Below, piece after piece: positions 55,011 to 63,977 of a stretch of DNA of 64,000 bases (the stretch's first letter is position 1; each line of letters begins with the position of its first letter). The stretch is from assembly GCA_963738665.1 (NCBI GenBank), contig CAVTXL010000013.1, forward strand, positions 110,038 to 174,037. Reading direction: 5' to 3'. The notes under the pieces are model-generated. The model saw only the letters and a program-made list of their open reading frames with translations, was not told the DNA's origin and searched no databases. Source of the DNA: JABDGM01 sp963738665. GTDB lineage: Bacteria > Planctomycetota > Planctomycetia > Pirellulales > Lacipirellulaceae. The position numbers and the translations under genes are program-made.

Positions 55011-56191
55011 TTAACTGAGCAACGCAAGATTATCGCGATGGACCACTTCGTCGTACGGACAGTGGCCCAAAACCTCAACGATTTGCTCCGTCGGCTGACC
55101 GGCGATCCTGCGCATTTCCTCAGACCCATAGTTGATCAGTCCCCGGGCCAGCTCCCGCCCATCCTCGCGGCACAACGATACGACATCCCCCTTCTGGAAG
55201 ATGCCCTCAATGCGGCGGACGCCGATCGCCAGCAGGCTGCGGCCCTTGTGCTCCACCGCCTCCTGCGCACTGCGTCAAGGATCAGACGGCCGCATGGGCT
55301 CGCGGTCAGCCCGATCCAGCGCTTGCGTGACGCGACGGCCGGCCCCTGGGCCGGGATCAGCGTGCCGACGGCTTCGCCCGACATTATCTCCAACAGCACG
55401 TTCGGCCGCCGGCCGTTGGCGATGATCACGTTTTCGCCAGCCATAGCGGTCAAGCGGGCCGCTTCCAATTTGCTCGCCATGCCGCCGCGGCTCAATATAG
55501 GCCCGGTGGTCGGATGGCTCGCCGTACTGTGCCGCTGAAAGCGCCCAATCGCCTCGTCCAGGTTCGACACCGTGGAAATTACCTGTGCTCCCGGATCGGA
55601 CGGATGCCCGTCGAACAGCCCCTCCACGTCCGACAGCAGCACCAGCAGCGGCGCCCGCAACAGGTTCGTCACCATCGCCGCCAGCCGATCGTTGTCGCCG
55701 ACATTGCGCTGCAGCTCGTCCACGCGGACCGTGTCATTTTCGTTGATAATCGGCAGGGCGCCGAATTGAAACAGTGCCAGAAGCGTGTTTCGCACGTTCA
55801 AGTACCGGCTGCGGTCGTTTAGATCGTCGGCCGTCAGCAGGATCTGGGCGGCGTGGCGACGATGGGCCTCGAGGGCCCGATTGTACGACTCGATGAGCCG
55901 GCTCTGCCCAATCGCCGCCACGGCCTGAAGGTGGGCCAAGTCGGTCGGCCGGCCAGCCAGCTTCAGCCGCCCGATACCAGCCCCGACGGCGCCGCTGCTT
56001 ACCAGCACCACCTGCCGCCCACCCCGGCGACTATCGGCCTTGTCGTCCATCAACGCGACGAGCTGCTCGGCCAGTGCCGTGACGCGGTCGTGATCGAGCG
56101 ACCCATCGGGATGGGTGAGGACGCGGGTGCCCACTTTGACGACCACCGTCCGTGAGGCGTCGGCAATTTGCTGGCGGAGCGGGTCGACCAT
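55011..56191 (-). CDS. proB: Glutamate 5-kinase, PUA domain shifted out of frame
   Basis: Start ATG 56191. Kinase domain: VVKVGTRVLTHPDG, VLVSSGAVGAGIGRL, INENDTVRVDEL, DNDRLAAMV and GGMASKLEAARLTAMAG. Near 55272 the frame leaves the family sequence; GRSLLAIGVRRIEGIFQKGD and the rest of the PUA domain (LINYGSEEMRRIAG) lie in the adjacent frame, ending at 55011. One missing G would explain it. First step of proline synthesis, usually conserved, so an indel error is likely. Confidence 0.9.
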
Positions 56192-56612
56192 GGCAGAGCG
56201 AGCACTGAAAATGGCGATTGAGGACGCCCAACAGCGGCTATCCGGATTACGCAACTTGCCGTTCGGCCGCCGTATCCAGAGATTGGTACCGGCTGCAAGA
56301 AACGATAGAAACAAGCCGTTGTGGCCGGCCGCACCCCCGTGCCACCCGGTGCGATGCCGGGTGCAAAAGTGGTGGCAACCCCTGCCCGCCGCGGATGGCC
56401 AATCCCGCATGATCATGTACTTATGCCCTCTCGGCAAGCCCTAACAGCATATTGAAAGAGGCGACTGGCTCGCGGTCCGCTGCGAAAAAGGTCGCGAAAT
56501 CACCTTGGCGTGAGCGTGCCCGACCCCTCTTTTTGCAACGGGCTGCTGAGAATCTGTTGCGGCCCGCTGCCTGCGGCTGCAAGATTTTCATCCACAGAGT
56601 GTACAACCGCTA
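56192..56612. other. Intergenic region between proB and lexA
   Basis: Contains a hairpin ACCCGGT-GCG-ATGCCGGGT near 56346 and a transposon-end-like palindromic stretch (CAACGGGCTGCTGAGAATCT) near 56535. No real ORF. Confidence 0.4.
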
Positions 56613-56640
56613 TTGACCATGTACGTTAGTATATTATAAG
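56613..56640 (+). promoter_or_regulatory. lexA promoter with possible LexA operator
   Basis: TTGACC, a 16-bp spacer, then TATAAG. The AT-rich dyad TTAGTATATTATAA overlaps the -10 region. The octamer TTAGTATA also occurs, inverted, in the intI region (14073-14080), so it may be the LexA box. This is inference. Confidence 0.5.
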
Positions 56641-56745
56641 ATGGAATCATCGAGTCGTTCTTTACTTCCCAGGCCGCGCCGCCCAGTTGGCGCTGGCCGC
56701 CGGTCATGGAATCGGCGTGTGTAGAATTTCCCCGGAGGGCTTGTT

Positions 56746-57345
56746 ATGGACCTGTCTGAACTCACGCCGCGTCAGCGCGAGATTTTCGAATTTACCCGCG
56801 GTCTGATCACCAACCGCGGCTACGGGCCGACCGTCCGCGAAATTGGCGAGAACTTTGGCATCAGCTCTCCGAACGGGGTGATGTGTCATCTGAAAGCCCT
56901 GGAAAAGAAGGGGCTGATCACTCGCGAGCCGAACATGTCGCGGGCCATTCAAATCGTCGACGAATACAAAGAACGTGGCATGCCGCTGGTGGGCCAGATT
57001 GCGGCCGGCAACCTGACAGAGGCGATCGAACAGGCAGACCGCTTCGAGTTCGAGGATTGGTTCCCCCATCGCAAGAACCAGTTTGCGCTGCGCGTGAAGG
57101 GTGACTCAATGATCGAGGCCCAGATCGCCGACGGCGATGTGGTCGTCTGCCGCCGCGCCCGCACCGCTCACAAGGGAGACATCGTCGTCGCCATCACCGA
57201 CGACGGCGACGCGACGCTGAAGTATTGGTATCCCGAAGCCAACCGTATTCGCCTGCAACCCGCGAATTCCTCCATGAAGCCGATTTACTCGAAAACGGCC
57301 CAGGTGCTGGGCATCGTTGTTGGCGTCGTTCGAAAGGTGACCTGA
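56746..57345 (+). CDS. lexA: LexA SOS repressor
   Basis: 199 aa. N-terminal wHTH (TVREIGENFGISSPNGVMCH). Autocleavage site at Ala87-Gly88 in IAAGN; catalytic dyad Ser121 (GDSM) and Lys159 (TLKYWY). Controls the SOS response; RecA-stimulated self-cleavage releases it. About 105 nt of leader separates it from its promoter. Confidence 0.95.
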   Translation: MDLSELTPRQREIFEFTRGLITNRGYGPTVREIGENFGISSPNGVMCHLKALEKKGLITREPNMSRAIQIVDEYKERGMPLVGQIAAGNLTEAIEQADRFEFEDWFPHRKNQFALRVKGDSMIEAQIADGDVVVCRRARTAHKGDIVVAITDDGDATLKYWYPEANRIRLQPANSSMKPIYSKTAQVLGIVVGVVRKVT

Positions 57346-57776
57346 AGATGTGCATGTTCTAAAACTGCCTGCACCTCTTGGTCGCGGTGCCGCTTTACAC
57401 TCAACCGATCGAGTAACCGCTTAACGACTTATCTGTTCCGCTCGGCCAGGAAGCCACCGGCCTCGCCGGCCTCTCCGTGCAGGCCGCCCAACAGGTCAAA
57501 ACCGGCACGCTGCACGCCGAGCGGCTTGCGGATCTTTCCAAACACGACCATTCGCTCGAGCCGAACGTCACTTTCACGCCGGCACGACAAGTGGATCGTC
57601 TTTCGCGCGAATTTGCTCGGGCCAACGCCTGTCTACGCCGTCCAGGTTGCCAAAGCCAAAGAGGGTTGAGAGTTGAGCGCCAAGAGCGTAGAGTGGTGAC
57701 TGTCAAGTTCGCGGCGATTGGGATCGATGCCCCTATCGGCCCCTCCGCTCTCACCCCCTTCGTTCACCCGGCTCCC
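57346..57776. other. Interval between lexA and the STAS gene
   Basis: A plus-strand frame (57477 onward) stays open into the STAS gene and reads QQVKTGTLHAERLADLSKHD, but it has no start, no motif and a basic composition. It may be remnant coding sequence. Nothing else recognised. Confidence 0.35.
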
Positions 57777-58139
57777 ATGTCGCTCACCACCTATTCCAAA
57801 GACGGCATTCTCACCATCGTCTTCGACGACGAACGGATCCTGGACGAAACCAAGCTCGAACAAGTCGCCCGCGACTTGATGCAGAAACTAGAAGCGACCA
57901 CCGAAGAGCGCGTAATCCTCGACTTCCGCCGCGTCAAGTTCATGTCTTCCGCCATGCTCGGCAAGCTGGTGCAAATTCACAAGAAGTCGAAAGAGTTCAA
58001 AGTCCACCTGAAGCTGGCCGCAATCGCGCCGGAAATTCGCGAAGTCTTCAAAATCACCAAGCTCGACAAGCTCTTCGAAATCGAGGATGACGAAATAACC
58101 GCCCGCAAGGCGTTCATGAAACGCGGCTGGTTCGGTTAG
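57777..58139 (+). CDS. STAS-domain protein (anti-sigma factor antagonist-like)
   Basis: 120 aa from ATG 57777. STAS fold: MSLTTYSKDGILTIVFDDER, VILDFRRVKFMSSAMLGKLV with the phosphorylatable-type Ser in SSAML, then FKITKLDKLFEIEDDEITAR. Members bind partner anti-sigma kinases and switch by phosphorylation. No partner kinase in the window. A fairly complete, short family member. Confidence 0.88.
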   Translation: MSLTTYSKDGILTIVFDDERILDETKLEQVARDLMQKLEATTEERVILDFRRVKFMSSAMLGKLVQIHKKSKEFKVHLKLAAIAPEIREVFKITKLDKLFEIEDDEITARKAFMKRGWFG

Positions 58140-58160
58140 TCGTCGCGCAGTTCTGGGGGA

Positions 58161-58185
58161 AAGAAAAGAGGACATCACTGATATT
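58161..58185. repeat. 25-bp direct repeat, left copy
   Basis: AAGAAAAG and GGACATCACTGATATT form a 25-bp sequence matching 60122-60146 at 24 of 25 positions. The two copies flank the group II intron remnant, a hypothetical gene and other repeats. Confidence 0.7.
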
Positions 58186-58224
58186 CGTAATTCGAGCGAG
58201 TGATTATCAGTATCGCGGTAGGGA

Positions 58225-58940
58225 CCGCCGTTGCCGGCGGTCCCCCGCACAGATCCGTACGTGAAGAATTACCTCATACGGCTCCTACCTTGGGTCGAAC
58301 GTCGAGACATCGCCTCGCGTACTCCTCCGCTGGCACCTTGGCATGGTGTTTCCGGCGCGGTGTCCGGCCATGCTGCCCGCGGCAAGTTTCCCTTGGTCGA
58401 ACCCCTTCCCTCGGCAGACTCCGCCCGCAGGAATCGCACCCGCGTTTGTTCGCCTGCGTCGTCGGTACTACGAGTTCGTCTGACTTCCCGGCAGCGTCCA
58501 TGTCCGCCGTGCCGTCCTGGACGTTCGCGGACCGCTCCGACGGCATCCCATCGGAGGCTGTCGGGATCTCCCGGTTCTCGCGCTTGGAGTTTCCAGACAT
58601 GCTCTCGCTTCTGCGACTCCGCCGTGCCGCGTCACCGCTTGCCATAGCGCGGCGCCGCGTATTGCCTTCCCGCAGACAGCACAGGGTCGGCACACGGAAG
58701 TTGTGATTTCGGAGCTCAATAGCTGGCCTGCCTGTACCTCTGGCCGATGCTACACCCACGATGTTACCATCCCCAGCGTACGGTCCGAGGCCGCAGTGGC
58801 TGGCTGGACCTTCTGCGTAGGACTCTTGCATTCCCAACTCCAAGCCGGTTTATCCCGGCGCTTTCGGTGGCCCCCTCGCGCCTACTTCGTTGCTCTCCTG
58901 GTCGTCGACCGAGTCGCGGCGATGCGTAAGTGGCGCTGAT
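58225..58940 (-). mobile_element. Group II intron remnant
   Basis: On the minus strand a ribozyme-like 5' region leads to an ltrA N-terminal fragment. Near the other end, at 58248-58284, a domain V-like hairpin reads GAGCCGTATGAGG...TTCACGTACGG. A GC-rich hairpin (GGGACCGCCG/CGGCGGTCCC) follows at 58221-58243. The reverse transcriptase catalytic region is missing, so the intron cannot move by itself. Ends are approximate. Confidence 0.65.
58274..58600 (-). pseudogene. ltrA: Intron-encoded reverse transcriptase (LtrA) N-terminal fragment
   Basis: ATG 58600: MSGNSKRENREIPTASDGMP, then ADMDAAGKSDELVVPTTQAN, the conserved leader of group II intron RTs. The frame ends after ~108 residues without reverse transcriptase motifs (no YADD). 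Confidence 0.65.
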
Positions 58941-58990
58941 GTCCGGTTTTTCCTCTAACGCCTCATTTTCTTCGCAACATGCATAGTTGT

Positions 58991-59581
58991 TTACCGTTCT
59001 TTAGCAGCTTCAATTCCATGCATCGATAGGACATGGGCCGTGATACGGGCACCTTGCACGGCATCTTCGTAGGAACTGCGGTACTTGATTTGTTCCGGAG
59101 GCGTCAAGCTTTTAGCTTTAACGCGAAAGTGCCTGCGGTTCGGGTAGAAAAGGATGTACTCGCCCGGCCGTGGACCGGTAACCGGATAAGCAACATACGT
59201 CACTGCGCCGCCGACTCCCCGTCGCTCGATATTCGGATCGTAGGCCACAACGGCAACCGCCTTGATCGCGTAGTTAATATCTTGCCTAAAAGACAGTTTC
59301 CCTTGACGATCGCTGGTCCGCACAAAAGTACATTGCGAATTGTCGAACATTCCGTAGCTCTCGGTATATATGACAATTTTTGCATCCGGAACGGCCTCTC
59401 CGGTGGTGGCATCAACCACGCTGATGGAAATATCTACCTGGCGGGCGGGCGGACCAAACAGGACCCAACCAAAGCTGACGACGAGAATTGAAAATGGCGC
59501 GATCATAATTACCACGCGTCTTCGAAGTAAGTGACGTTTTCGAGTTAAAACCAATTGCCGTGACGTTGTCGCTATTTGCAT
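58991..59581 (-). CDS. Membrane-anchored hypothetical protein
   Basis: 196 aa. One membrane segment near residues 24-44 (VVIMIAPFSILVVSFGWVLF), then VDISISVVDATTGEAVPDAK, a carboxypeptidase-regulatory-like beta domain, and a long soluble C-terminus. Start could also be at Met26. No partner. It lies between mobile-element remnants; codon use looks slightly less GC-rich than its neighbours. Confidence 0.55.
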   Translation of the reverse strand: MQIATTSRQLVLTRKRHLLRRRVVIMIAPFSILVVSFGWVLFGPPARQVDISISVVDATTGEAVPDAKIVIYTESYGMFDNSQCTFVRTSDRQGKLSFRQDINYAIKAVAVVAYDPNIERRGVGGAVTYVAYPVTGPRPGEYILFYPNRRHFRVKAKSLTPPEQIKYRSSYEDAVQGARITAHVLSMHGIEAAKER

Positions 59582-59815
59582 TGCGCCTTTATCGCAGTAG
59601 GCAAATTGCTCTATAGATGTCGAGTAGCCTAGCGCGTCATGTGTTGTTTAAAGGCGTCTATCACCCCGGCCCGAACGTCTTTTGAATCATCGATAGTGTT
59701 GTGGTTCAGCGGTATTCCTTTATCATCCGTCCAATTCCAAAGATTAGGGACCAACGGGGACATCTATGAACGGACAACGGGGCCACCCACTTTGGCGCGC
59801 ACAGCTTGGGGTGCG

Positions 59816-59845
59816 GTGTTGGCTATTTTAGGGTGGCGCGGTGGG
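59816..59845. repeat. 30-bp repeat shared with cassette 5
   Basis: GTGTTGGCTATTTTAGGGTGG region, matching 16926-16955 at 26 of 30 positions. In one frame both copies encode a GVLAVLGWRGGV-type peptide. Confidence 0.6.
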
Positions 59846-60073
59846 GTGCGTCTTGAGCCGCACGTCCATACAACCCTCGGATTCCGCCGGCCACTCCCCC
59901 GCAGCGGCTGCATGCGCGATCCGAAAGAGGAGCGGGCGGCAAGTCCCAGTCTGACAATTTCCCTGGCCGAAAACAACGAGAATCTTCTCTATTGCGCCTG
60001 GTAAATTCGATTGCGATATCTAGCATTTACGCTTGACGTCCCGCCGCAGCCAACCTTTCTGCTCCCCGCTTTT

Positions 60074-60101
60074 CTAACTCCTAACTCCTGACTCCTAACT
60101 C
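60074..60101. repeat. Four 7-bp tandem units upstream of the RHS fragment
   Basis: CTAACTC, CTAACTC, CTGACTC, CTAACTC end to end. Confidence 0.75.
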
Positions 60102-60121
60102 TCCCACGTGGCCGAAACCGA

Positions 60122-60146
60122 AGAAAAGGGGACATCACTGATATTG
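60122..60146. repeat. 25-bp direct repeat, right copy
   Basis: Matches 58161-58185 at 24 of 25 positions (AAAAGG/GGACATCACTGATATT). Confidence 0.7.
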
Positions 60147-60197
60147 GACGAAGAAAAGGAGCGAATTAGAAGAGGACGGGAGTCAATTCGAAGTTAG

Positions 60198-61382
60198 TGT
60201 AGAGACATTATTCGTGTCAATTACACGTACGACGCGTTCAACCAGCTCATTTCCAGAAGTGTCGATACCGACGGGGACACGGGCAGCGCGTACACGGTCG
60301 ATTCGTTCTATTTCTGGGAGAACGGGCAGATCGTGCTGGAGTTCGACGACGACCTGGCCTACGAGCACGGCACGCTCAACATGAGCGACCTGGGCCACCG
60401 CTACCTGTGGGGCCCGGCCGTCGACGAGCTGCTGGCCGACGAAAACGCCAGCAGTAATGTGATCACCTGGCCGCTGCCGGACCACCTCGGTACGATTCGC
60501 GATTGGGTCAACAATTCAGGCACGAATCTCGACCACGTCGAGTACGACACCGCGGGGCGGAGATTGGATACGGCGGCGATTGATGAGGTGTTTGGCCGAG
60601 CGGGCCTATTCCACGACAAGTACACTGGAAATGACTACGCCCGCAATCGGTGGACCGACCCGGAGACAGGCCGCTGGCTAAGCCAAGACCCGATCGGCTT
60701 CAACGGCGGCAGCTTTAGTTTGTACGTATACGCAGGCAACGCGGCAACGGTGGCGACGGACCCAAGCGGATTGATTCGTATCTTCGGTGAACAATGGACC
60801 TGGCCGTGGAGCCGTGACGCCGCTGGCTTTAGTGGTACGATGGGGGCTTACGGGCGTTCATTGGGACGCGCCGTAACTGGCACCGCGTCTGGTGCGGTCG
60901 CTGGTGCCGGGACGGGAGCTATCAGTGGTGCTGCAGTTGGGGCAGGTGTCGGCGTTTGCGCCGGTGGCGTGGGCGCAGGGCCGGGCGCAGTAGCTGGGGC
61001 AGGAGCGGGCGCTGTCGGCGGCGCAACGTGGGGCGGAATTAGTGGACTGATTGATGCGGCCTTCGCAGAGGAGGATCAAGGCTTCGTTGATACGGCAAAG
61101 CGGGGTGCTCGATCAGGGGCCATTGGCGGAGCGTTTGGTGGTGCCGGAAAGGCGTACGGGGCGGTACGAGCATTGGGAACAGCCGCTACGGGTTCTAGTA
61201 CGCTAGTTTTTGATGCAACAACTCAATCGTGGCGTAGCGAGCTCGTCCCTGTTTTAGTTGAAAAGGTGGTGACTCCTTCACCCGGAGGTTACATTCCGGG
61301 AATGTCATTTTCACTCACAGAAGGAGTTCACCACCATGTCACGAAGCTATCCGAAATCGTCTCGTGTTCGCAAGTCAACTAG
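60198..61382 (+). pseudogene. RHS-repeat protein C-terminal fragment, truncated by IS256
   Basis: The frame is open from 60198 with no good start codon. It reads YTYDAFNQLISRSVDTDGDT, then NDYARNRWTDPETGRWLSQD with PIGFNGG, the RHS core, then DPSGL. This is followed by a glycine- and alanine-rich segment that would be the C-terminal toxin domain. The last ~40 residues come from the inserted IS, which begins at 61255. The N-terminal RHS repeats are missing. Likely a dead polymorphic toxin tail. Confidence 0.75.
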
Positions 61383-62709
61383 CTCCGACGGCCGGAGAAA
61401 GGGAGGTCGGCCGCGGCGGATCGAAGCGCAGGCCTTGGCGGCGTCCCGCGAAGTGCAATTGCCGCTAAATGTCGAAGCGCTGGTCGAGATGACTCGCGAG
61501 GCGCTCTCATCGTTCGCCGTGGAGATGGGGCTGAAAGTGGCCCAGTGCCTGCTGGAAGACGAAGTTACCCAGCGTTGTGGCCAGCGGCATGAGCGTGTGC
61601 CCGACCGCAGCCAGACCCGCTTCGGCCATCAGAGCGGCTTCATCACGATCGCCGGCCAGAAGGTGTCGGTCGAGAAGCCGCGGGTGCGTTACACGGACGG
61701 CCGTGGCGAAGCGGAGCTGGAGCGTTACACGCTCTTGCAGTCGCCCGAGGCGATGCCGCAATCAGCCCTGGAGCACCTGGTCAACGGCGTTTCGACGCGT
61801 CGTTACGAGCGGGTGGTTCACGCGGCCCAGGCCGGCTTTGGCATGAAGAAGTCGAGTGTCAGCCGCGGTTTCGTGCGGGCCTCGGCCCAGGAAGTGGCGC
61901 GGCTGGCCGAGCGGCGTTTCGAGGGTGAGCGGTTCGCCGTGATCTTCATCGACGCCCAGCCGTATGCGGGCGAAATGATGGTCGTGGCCCTGGGAATTAC
62001 GACCACGGGAGAGAAACGTCTCTTGGGCCTGCGGCAAGGAGCGACGGAGAATGCGACCGTCGTCACTTCCCTGTTGGAAGAGTTGCGCGAGCGTGGCGTG
62101 CCCACCGATGTGCCGACGCTGTTCGTGCTGGACGGCGCCAAAGCGCTGCGGGCGGCGGTCGTCCGCGTGTGGGGCAAGTTCGCCGTGATTCAACGCTGCC
62201 AGGTGCATAAGCGGCGAAACGTCGAAGCCCACTTGCCCGACCAGCATCATGAAGAACTGCGCCAGCGGCTGAATGCAGCCTACCATGAAACGAACGCCAC
62301 GCAGGCTCGTACGCTGCTGGTGGCCACGGTGAAGTGGCTGCGGAAGATCAGCCCGGCCGCGGCCGCCAGTCTTGAAGAAGGTCTCGATGAAACGCTGACC
62401 GTGGTCCGATTGAGTGTTCCGGAACTGCTCCGCCAGACACTCTCGACGACCAACCCCATCGAGAGTGCGTTCAGCGTGGCCGAAAGTGTGACACGCCGCG
62501 TGAAGCGTTGGCGTGACGGCGACATGCGCGAGCGGTGGTGTGCGGCCGGACTATTGGATGCCGAACGACGCTTCAACCGCATCAAGGGCTACAAATACCT
62601 GCCGCAGCTCCTGGCAGCCCTCGATCGACTTCACGCTCCAACCATCATTGACAAACAACCCAAACTCGCCTGACAATCACCGCTAGGAGTCATCCACCTA
62701 TTTCAACTA
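61255..62709 (+). mobile_element. IS256-family insertion sequence
   Basis: 1455 bp. Left end TAGTTGAAAAGGTGGTGACTCC and right end (complement) TAGTTGAAATAGGTGGATGA form imperfect terminal inverted repeats. No matching 8-9 bp target duplication is seen in the flanks. Confidence 0.85.
61336..62673 (+). CDS. IS256-family (Mutator-type) transposase
   Basis: 445 aa. Basic N-terminus, then LPLNVEALVEMTREALSSFA, ASTRRYERVV-like VSTRRYERVVHAAQAGFG. The DDE positions are in VIFIDAQPYAGEM, LFVLDGAKALR and TTNPIESAF. Full length and intact, so the element may still be active. Confidence 0.92.
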   Translation: MSRSYPKSSRVRKSTSSDGRRKGGRPRRIEAQALAASREVQLPLNVEALVEMTREALSSFAVEMGLKVAQCLLEDEVTQRCGQRHERVPDRSQTRFGHQSGFITIAGQKVSVEKPRVRYTDGRGEAELERYTLLQSPEAMPQSALEHLVNGVSTRRYERVVHAAQAGFGMKKSSVSRGFVRASAQEVARLAERRFEGERFAVIFIDAQPYAGEMMVVALGITTTGEKRLLGLRQGATENATVVTSLLEELRERGVPTDVPTLFVLDGAKALRAAVVRVWGKFAVIQRCQVHKRRNVEAHLPDQHHEELRQRLNAAYHETNATQARTLLVATVKWLRKISPAAAASLEEGLDETLTVVRLSVPELLRQTLSTTNPIESAFSVAESVTRRVKRWRDGDMRERWCAAGLLDAERRFNRIKGYKYLPQLLAALDRLHAPTIIDKQPKLA

Positions 62710-62743
62710 AGAGAGGGACATCCTCCCAATCGTCAAACAGTCA

Positions 62744-63146
62744 TTACACCGGCTTCCAGTCTCTCTCCTGCTCAGGAACATCGTAGGTCGTGATCTCCAG
62801 TAGAAATCCGTCGGGATCGGTAAAGTAGATCGAGTGCGAACATTGTGGTCGCGAAACTGGAATGCGACGCCCCGCGCGTGCAGCTCGCTCTGTGCCGATT
62901 GGAAGTCGGCGTAGGTCGCCGCCCCCAGCGCCAGGTGCCAGGCTTGGCCATTGACAGCCGGCGGCTCGCCTTCCTTCTGGGGAAACAGCGCAATATACGT
63001 CGAACCTAACCAGAATACGATCGGAACGCCGTCCCACTGGCCGGCAAACACGTGCTCGAACCCAAGCACGGTCTCGTACCAGCTTTTCGTCGCTGCCGGC
63101 GAGCGCAACGTACCGCAATATGGTCGATTTGCTCCAGCCGCATCAT
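62744..63146 (-). pseudogene. VOC (glyoxalase/dioxygenase-like) family protein, two frameshifts
   Basis: Start ATG 63146 or 63143, MMRLEQIDHIA. The next part ALRSPAATKSWYETVLGFEH with GVPIVFWLGSTYIALF and ATYADFQSAQSELHARGVAF lies in a second frame. The C-terminus SIYFTDPDGFLLEITTYDVP is in a third frame, stopping at 62744. Shifts near 63110 and 62840. Joined, ~130 aa with the paired beta-alpha-beta-beta-beta units of VOC enzymes. Follows the SRPBCC gene by 9 nt. Confidence 0.7.
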
Positions 63147-63155
63147 AATCGGGTC

Positions 63156-63617
63156 CTAACGACTGCGTTCACTTGCTGGCGTGGCCTCCGCCGCCGAGCA
63201 CGCCGCCACCGCCGCGAGCTGCTTCAACATTTTCGCCCAGCCATACTCGGCCCCCCGCAGTGCCTGTTCTCCAAACGGCTGCGACACGTCGAAGCCCGCG
63301 TGCTCGAACACCAGACGCGTGCCATCGCCGTCCGGCTCGAGCTGAAAGGTCACCCGCGTATCGACCAGCCCTCCGGCCGACCAGGAGAGGGCCAGCCGGC
63401 TGGGCGACTCGCACTCCAGCACCTCGCAATACACGACGATTCCCTCGAAGCCGACTTTCGGATTCGCCGGCACTCGAAACGTGAACTTGTGGCCGATGTG
63501 CGGCTCGAAATCATTGGGGTACATCCATTCGGCGAGCGTCGCTCTATCGGTGATGGCCCGCCAGACCTGCTCCGTTGACTCTGGAAGCTGCGTCTCGCGA
63601 TGAATCGTTCTGGTCAT
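63156..63617 (-). CDS. SRPBCC/AHSA1-family protein
   Basis: 153 aa from ATG 63617 (frame open to 63695), with an AAAAAGGG a few bases upstream. AHSA1 fold: MTRTIHRETQLPESTEQVWR, AITDRATLAEWMYPND, GIVVYCEVLECESPSRLALS, VTFQLEPDGDGTRLVFEHAG. Binds hydrophobic ligands or acts as an effector paired with ArsR-type regulators. Its start overlaps the arsR stop by 4 nt. Confidence 0.88.
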   Translation of the reverse strand: MTRTIHRETQLPESTEQVWRAITDRATLAEWMYPNDFEPHIGHKFTFRVPANPKVGFEGIVVYCEVLECESPSRLALSWSAGGLVDTRVTFQLEPDGDGTRLVFEHAGFDVSQPFGEQALRGAEYGWAKMLKQLAAVAACSAAEATPASERSR

Positions 63618-63947
63618 TTCTTGCCCTTTTTGGATAGCACCTCTTGAAGTCGCTTCAGATGATCGTCCCAGAACCGCTCGTACTGCGCGAGCCATTCCCG
63701 CACCGGGGCCAGTCGTTCGGGGACAAGTCGATACCGCCGCTCACGGCCGCGGCGCCTTCGGCCACCAGGCCCGCATCGAGCAGCACACGCAGGTGCTGCG
63801 ACAAGAGCCGGCCGGCTCACTGAAAATGACCGGCTATCTGTGCCCGCCGAGCGGTCGGCCTCCACCAAGAGATCGAGCATCCGCCGCCGCTCCGGGTGAC
63901 TGATGGCCGCAAACACGTCGGGTGGCGCGATCGGCAGTTCTCACCAT
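63614..63947 (-). pseudogene. ArsR-type winged-helix regulator, several frameshifts
   Basis: Likely start ATG 63947. Pieces in different frames: FAAISHPERRRMLDLLVEAD, then QIAGHF, SVSRPAL, SQHLRVLLDAGLVAE and RRRGRERRYRLVPERLAPVR. Together they make a standard ArsR regulator. At least three frame changes are needed, so the frame is badly damaged, or this end of the sequence is poor. Operon with the SRPBCC and VOC genes. Confidence 0.7.
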
Positions 63948-63959
63948 GCGGCCAGTATA

Positions 63960-63977
63960 CGTAAGCGATTGCTTACG
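63960..63977. promoter_or_regulatory. Dyad operator upstream of arsR
   Basis: CGTAAGC-GATT-GCTTACG, a perfect 7-bp dyad just upstream of the arsR start on the minus strand. Suitable as an ArsR binding site for autoregulation. Confidence 0.55.

Larger units (their letters stand above)
59582..60197. other. Repeat-rich gene-free interval
   Basis: Holds the 30-bp repeat at 59816-59845, the 7-bp repeats at 60074-60101, and the right copy of the 25-bp direct repeat at 60122-60146. Short frames here (for example 59639-60004) are not credible genes. Confidence 0.4.

Noticed and set aside
58703..58939. Plus-strand ORF opposite the intron remnant
   Set aside because: Antisense to a recognisable group II intron 5' region; no own features.
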